64,000 nucleotides of DNA from Eledone cirrhosa (Eukaryota; Mollusca; Cephalopoda; Octopoda; Eledonidae). The DNA lies in NCBI GenBank assembly GCA_964016885.1, contig OZ024742.1:363755877-363819876 (forward strand). Reading direction: 5' to 3'. The notes under the pieces are model-generated. The model was not told where the DNA came from and ran no database searches. It saw nothing but the letters and a program-made list of their open reading frames with translations. Below, in pieces: positions 59,615-64,000 of the stretch. Within the stretch, counting starts at the first letter, position 1. The number at the start of each line of letters is the position of its first letter. A program made the translations under genes and the position numbers.

Positions 59615-62600
59615 ATGTCACATGGAACTATCCAAGCTGCTAAGTTGGTTAGAATGTCACATGGAACTATCCTTCCTGCTAAGTTGGTTAGAATGTCAGA
59701 TGGAACTATCCTTCCTGCTAAGTTGGTTAGAATGTCACATGGAACTATCCTAGCTGCTAAGTTGGTTAGAATGTCACATGGAACTATCCTTCCTGCTAAG
59801 TTGGTTAGAATGTCAGATGGAACTATCCTTCCTGCTAAGTTGGTTAGAATGTCAGATGGAACTATCCTTCCTGCTAAGTTGGTTAGAATGTCAGATGGAA
59901 CTATCCCAGCTGCTAAGTTGGTTAGAATGTCAGATGGAACTATCCTTGCTGCTAAGTTGGTTAGAATGTCACATGGAACTATCCTTCCTGCTAAGTTGGT
60001 TAGAATGTCAGATGGAACTATCCAAGCTGCTAAGTTGGTTAGAATGTCAGATGGAACTATCCTTCCTGCTAAGTTGGTTAGAATGTCAGATGGAACTATC
60101 CTTCCTGCTAAGTTGGTTAGAATGTCACATGGAACTATCCTTCCTGCTAAGTTGGTTAGAATGTCACATGGAACTATCCTTCCTGCTAAGTTGGTTAGAA
60201 TGTCAGATGGAACTATCCTTGGTGCTAAGTTGGTTAGAATGTCACATGGAACTATCCTTCCTGCTAAGTTGGTTAGAATGTCAGATGGAACTATCCAAGC
60301 TGCTAAGTTGGTTAGAATGTCAGATGGAACTATCCTTCCTGCTAAGTTGGTTAGAATGTCAGATGGAACTATCCTTCCTGATAAGTTGGTTAGAATGTCA
60401 CATGGAACTATCCTTCCTGCTAAGTTGGTTAGAATGTCAGATGGAACTATCCTTCCTGCTAAGTTGGTTAGAATGTCAGATGGAACTATCCTTCCTGCTA
60501 AGTTGGTTAGAATGTCAGATGGAACTATCCTTCCTGCTAAGTTGGTTAGAATGTCAGATGGAACTATCCTTCCTGCTAAGTTGGTTAGAATGTCAGATGG
60601 AACTATCCAAGCTGCTAAGTTGGTTAGAATGTCAGATGGAACTATCCTTCCTGCTAAGTTGGTTAGAATGTCAGATGGAACTATCCTTCCTGCTAAGTTG
60701 GTTAGAATGTCAGATGGAACTATCCTTCCTGCTAAGTTGGTTAGAATGTCAGATGGAACTATCCTTCCTGCTAAGTTGGTTAGAATGTCAGATGGAACTA
60801 TCCAAGCTGCTAAGTTGGTTAGAATGTCAGATGGAACTATCCTTCCTGCTAAGTTGGTTAGAATGTCAGATGGAACTATCCTTCCTGCTAAGTTGGTTAG
60901 AATGTCAGATGGAACTATCCTTCCTGCTAAGTTGGTTAGAATGTCAGATGGAACTATCCTTCCTGCTAAGTTGGTTAGAATGTCAGATGGAACTATCCAA
61001 GCTGCTAAGTTGGTTAGAATGTCAGATGGAACTATCCTTCCTGCTAAGTTGGTTAGAATGTCAGATGGAACTATCCTTCCTGCTAAGTTGGTTAGAATGT
61101 CAGATGGAACTATCCTTCCTGCTAAGTTGGTTAGAATGTCAGATGGAACTATCCTTCCTGCTAAGTTGGTTAGAATGTCAGATGGAACTATCCAAGCTGC
61201 TAAGTTGGTTAGAATGTCAGATGGAACTATCCTTCCTGCTAAGTTGGTTAGAATGTCAGATGGAACTATCCTTCCTGCTAAGTTGGTTAGAATGTCAGAT
61301 GGAACTATCCTTCCTGCTAAGTTGGTTAGAATGTCAGATGGAACTATCCTTCCTGCTAAGTTGGTTAGAATGTCAGATGGAACTATCCTTGGTGCTAAGT
61401 TGGTTAGAATGTCAGATGGAACTATCCTTCCTGCTAAGTTGGTTAGAATGTCAGATGGAACTATCCTTCCTGCTAAGTTGGTTAGAATGTCAGATGGAAC
61501 TATCCTTCCTGCTAAGTTGGTTAGAATGTCAGATGGAACTATCCTTCCTGCTAAGTTGGTTAGAATGTCAGATGGAACTATCCAAGCTGCTAAGTTGGTT
61601 AGAATGTCAGATGGAACTATCCTTCCTGCTAAGTTGGTTAGAATGTCAGATGGAACTATCCTTGGTGCTAAGTTGGTTAGAATGTCAGATGGAACTATCC
61701 TTCCTGCTAAGTTGGTTAGAATGTCAGATGGAACTATCCTTCCTGCTAAGTTGGTTAGAATGTCAGATGGAACTATCCTTCCTGCTAAGTTGGTTAGAAT
61801 GTCAGATGGAACTATCCTTCCTGCTAAGTTGGTTAGAATGTCAGATGGAACTATCCTTCCTGCTAAGTTGGTTAGAATGTCAGATGGAACTATCCTTCCT
61901 GCTAAGTTGGTTAGAATGTCACATGGAACTATCCTTCCTGCTAAGTTGGTTAGAATGTCAGATGGAACTATCCTTCCTGCTAAGTTGGTTAGAATGTCAG
62001 ATGGAACTATCCTTCCTGCTAAGTTGGTTAGAATGTCACATGGAACTATCCTTCCTGCTAAGTTGGTTAGAATGTCAGATGGAACTATCCTTCCTGCTAA
62101 GTTGGTTAGAATGTCAGATGGAACTATCCTTCCTGCTAAGTTGGTTAGAATGTCACATGGAACTATCCTTCCTGCTAAGTTGGTTAGAATGTCACATGGA
62201 ACTATCCTTCCTGCTAAGTTGGTTAGAATGTCAGATGGAACTATCCTTCCTGCTAAGTTGGTTAGAATGTCAGATGGAACTATCCTTCCTGCTAAGTTGG
62301 TTAGAATGTCAGATGGAACTATCCCAGCTGCTAAGTTGGTTAGAATGTCAGATGGAACTATCCTTCCTGCTAAGTTGGTTAGAATGTCAGATGGAACTAT
62401 CCTTGGTGCTAAGTTGGTTAGAATGTCAGATGGAACTATCCAAGCTGCTAAGTTGGTTAGAATGTCAGATGGAACTATCCTTCCTGCTAAGTTGGTTAGA
62501 ATGTCAGATGGAACTATCCTTGGTGCTAAGTTGGTTAGAATGTCAGATGGAACTATCCTTCCTGCTAAGTTGGTTAGAATGTCAGATGGAACTATCCCAG

Positions 62601-64000
62601 CTGCTAAGTTGGTTAGAATGTCAGATGGAACTATCCTTCCTGCTAAGTTGGTTAGAATGTCAGATGGAACTATCCTTCCTGCTAAGTTGGTTAGAATGTC
62701 AGATGGAACTATCCTTCCTGCTAAGTTGGTTAGAATGTCAGATGGAACTATCCCAGCTGCTAAGTTGGTTAGAATGTCAGATGGAACTATCCTTCCTGCT
62801 AAGTTGGTTAGAATGTCAGATGGAACTATCCTTGGTGCTAAGTTGGTTAGAATGTCACATGGAACTATCCTTCCTGCTAAGTTGGTTAGAATGTCAGATG
62901 GAACTATCCTTCCTGCTAAGTTGGTTAGAATGTCACATGGAACTATCCTTCCTGCTAAGTTGGTTAGAATGTCACATGGAACTATCCTTCCTGCTAAGTT
63001 GGTTAGAATGTCAGATGGAACTATCCTTCCTGCTAAGTTGGTTAGAATGTCAGATGGAACTATCCTTCCTGCTAAGTTGGTTAGAATGTCACATGGAACT
63101 ATCCTTGGTGCTAAGTTGGTTAGAATGTCAGATGGAACTATCCTTGGTGCTAAGTTGGTTAGAATGTCACATGGAACTATCCTTCCTGCTAAGTTGGTTA
63201 GAATGTCAGATGGAACTATCCTTGCTGCTAAGTTGGTTAGAATGTCAGATGGAACTATCCTTCCTGCTAAGTTGGTTAGAATGTCAGATGGAACTATCCT
63301 TGGTGCTAAGTTGGTTAGAATGTCAGATGGAACTATCCTTGGTGCTAAGTTGGTTAGAATGTCACATGGAACTATCCTTCCTGCTAAGTTGGTTAGAATG
63401 TCAGATGGAACTATCCTTGCTGCTAAGTTGGTTAGAATGTCAGATGGAACTATCCTTCCTGCTAAGTTGGTTAGAATGTCAGATGGAACTATCCTTGGTG
63501 CTAAGTTGGTTAGAATGTCAGATGGAACTATCCTTGGTGCTAAGTTGGTTAGAATGTCAGATGGAACTATCCTTCCTGCTAAGTTGGTTAGAATGTCAGA
63601 TGGAACTATCCTTCCTGCTAAGTTGGTTAGAATGTCAGATGGAACTATCCTAGCTGCTAAGTTGGTTAGAATGTCAGATGGAACTATCCTTCCTGCTAAG
63701 TTGGTTAGAATGTCAGATGGAACTATCCTTCCTGCTAAGTTGGTTAGAATGTCACATGGAACTATCCTTGGTGCTAAGTTGGTTAGAATGTCAGATGGAA
63801 CTATCCTTGGTGCTAAGTTGGTTAGAATGTTACATGGAACTATCCTTCCTGCTAAGTTGGTTAGAATGTCAGATGGAACTATCCTAGCTGCTAAGTTGGT
63901 TAGAATGTCAGATGGAACTATCCTTCCTGCTAAGTTGGTTAGAATGTCAGATGGAACTATCCTTGGTGCTAAGTTGGTTAGAATGTCAGATGGAACTATC

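Larger units (their letters stand above)
56800..61340. repeat. Segment of about 1.1 kb duplicated at 3,392 bp
   Basis: The rare CCTTCCTGATAAG unit occurs at 56981 and 60373. The CAAG units at 57216, 57411, 57606 and 57801 match those at 60608, 60803, 60998 and 61193. The spacing is 87 units minus one base, because the 1-bp deletion near 59592 lies between the copies. Similarity covers about 56800-57950 and 60190-61340. Confidence 0.88.
20440..64000. repeat. Giant 39-bp tandem array (megasatellite), about 1,117 units, right end outside the window
   Basis: Unit phase is set by ATG at 20460; the next unit starts at 20499. Each unit reads ATGTCAGATGGAACTATCC, then a variable CTTGCT-type hexamer region, then AAGTTGGTTAGA. 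ATG starts at 34656, 55872 and 59577 are exactly 364, 908 and 1003 units from the first. One unit of 38 bp follows (59577 to 59615), and then 112 exact units reach 63983. The first unit (20440-20459) is degenerate and the junction with unique DNA is sharp. Common variation is limited to unit positions 7, 20-23 and 38; all other positions are almost invariant. This is satellite-type DNA by structure; chromosomal location is not known. Confidence 0.98.

Noticed and set aside
20440..64000. CRISPR array
   Set aside because: The units abut directly with no unique spacers, and the surroundings are an animal genome with SINEs and a LINE.
20440..64000. Telomeric repeat (each unit contains GGTTAG)
   Set aside because: Only one GGTTAG per 39 bp, never in tandem; coincidence of a short motif.
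20440..64000. Confident call of a centromere
   Set aside because: Size and higher-order structure are compatible, but nothing in the sequence shows CENP-A binding, and the location is unknown.

Overview
The window looks like intergenic, repeat-dominated DNA from a cephalopod mollusc, most probably an octopus. The main reason is two nearly full copies and one broken tail of a tRNA-derived SINE whose 3' part (GGTCGATAAAATAAAGTACC, then GGCCTTGTGCCTAAAG) I recognise as typical of cephalopods. AT-rich unique DNA, long AT/GA/GATA/CA microsatellites and a decayed non-LTR retrotransposon also point to an animal nuclear genome. I see no intact protein-coding host gene, no rRNA and no functional tRNA gene.

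Layout. 1-3264: a decayed LINE on the minus strand (possible ORF1 tail, apurinic-type endonuclease, linker, reverse transcriptase), bounded on both sides by GATA/GA microsatellites. 3265-4713: unique DNA with one SINE and a 79-bp tandem duplication. 4714-8548: a 25-bp minisatellite, about 153 copies. 8549-10286: a stem-loop, microsatellites, a 374-bp direct repeat, and a near-perfect inverted repeat with 230-bp arms. 10287-20439: AT-rich unique DNA with SINE relics, microsatellites, a GAA tract and a G-rich tract. 20440-64000 (running off the right edge): one huge tandem array of a 39-bp unit, about 1,117 copies.

The 39-bp array is the outstanding object. Because 39 is a multiple of three and the array keeps its phase almost perfectly, it is open in three reading frames, giving nominal repeat proteins of thousands of residues (13-residue unit MSDGTILAAKLVR in the best frame). 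I counted unit starts at fixed points: 364 units to 34656, 908 to 55872 and 1003 to 59577 are exact multiples of 39. There is a single 1-bp deletion near 59592, and 112 further units are again exact. Nearly all common variation sits at six positions of the unit, and every common change is G/C or A/T swapped within its class, so GC content never changes. The array has nested higher-order structure: 195 bp, about 507-546 bp, 1,365 bp, 3,392 bp, and blocks duplicated at 9.4-10.8 kb.

Nothing here forms an operon or pathway. My best reading is satellite DNA (heterochromatin or pericentromere) that spread by unequal exchange and gene conversion, with a coding or transcribed role possible but unproven.
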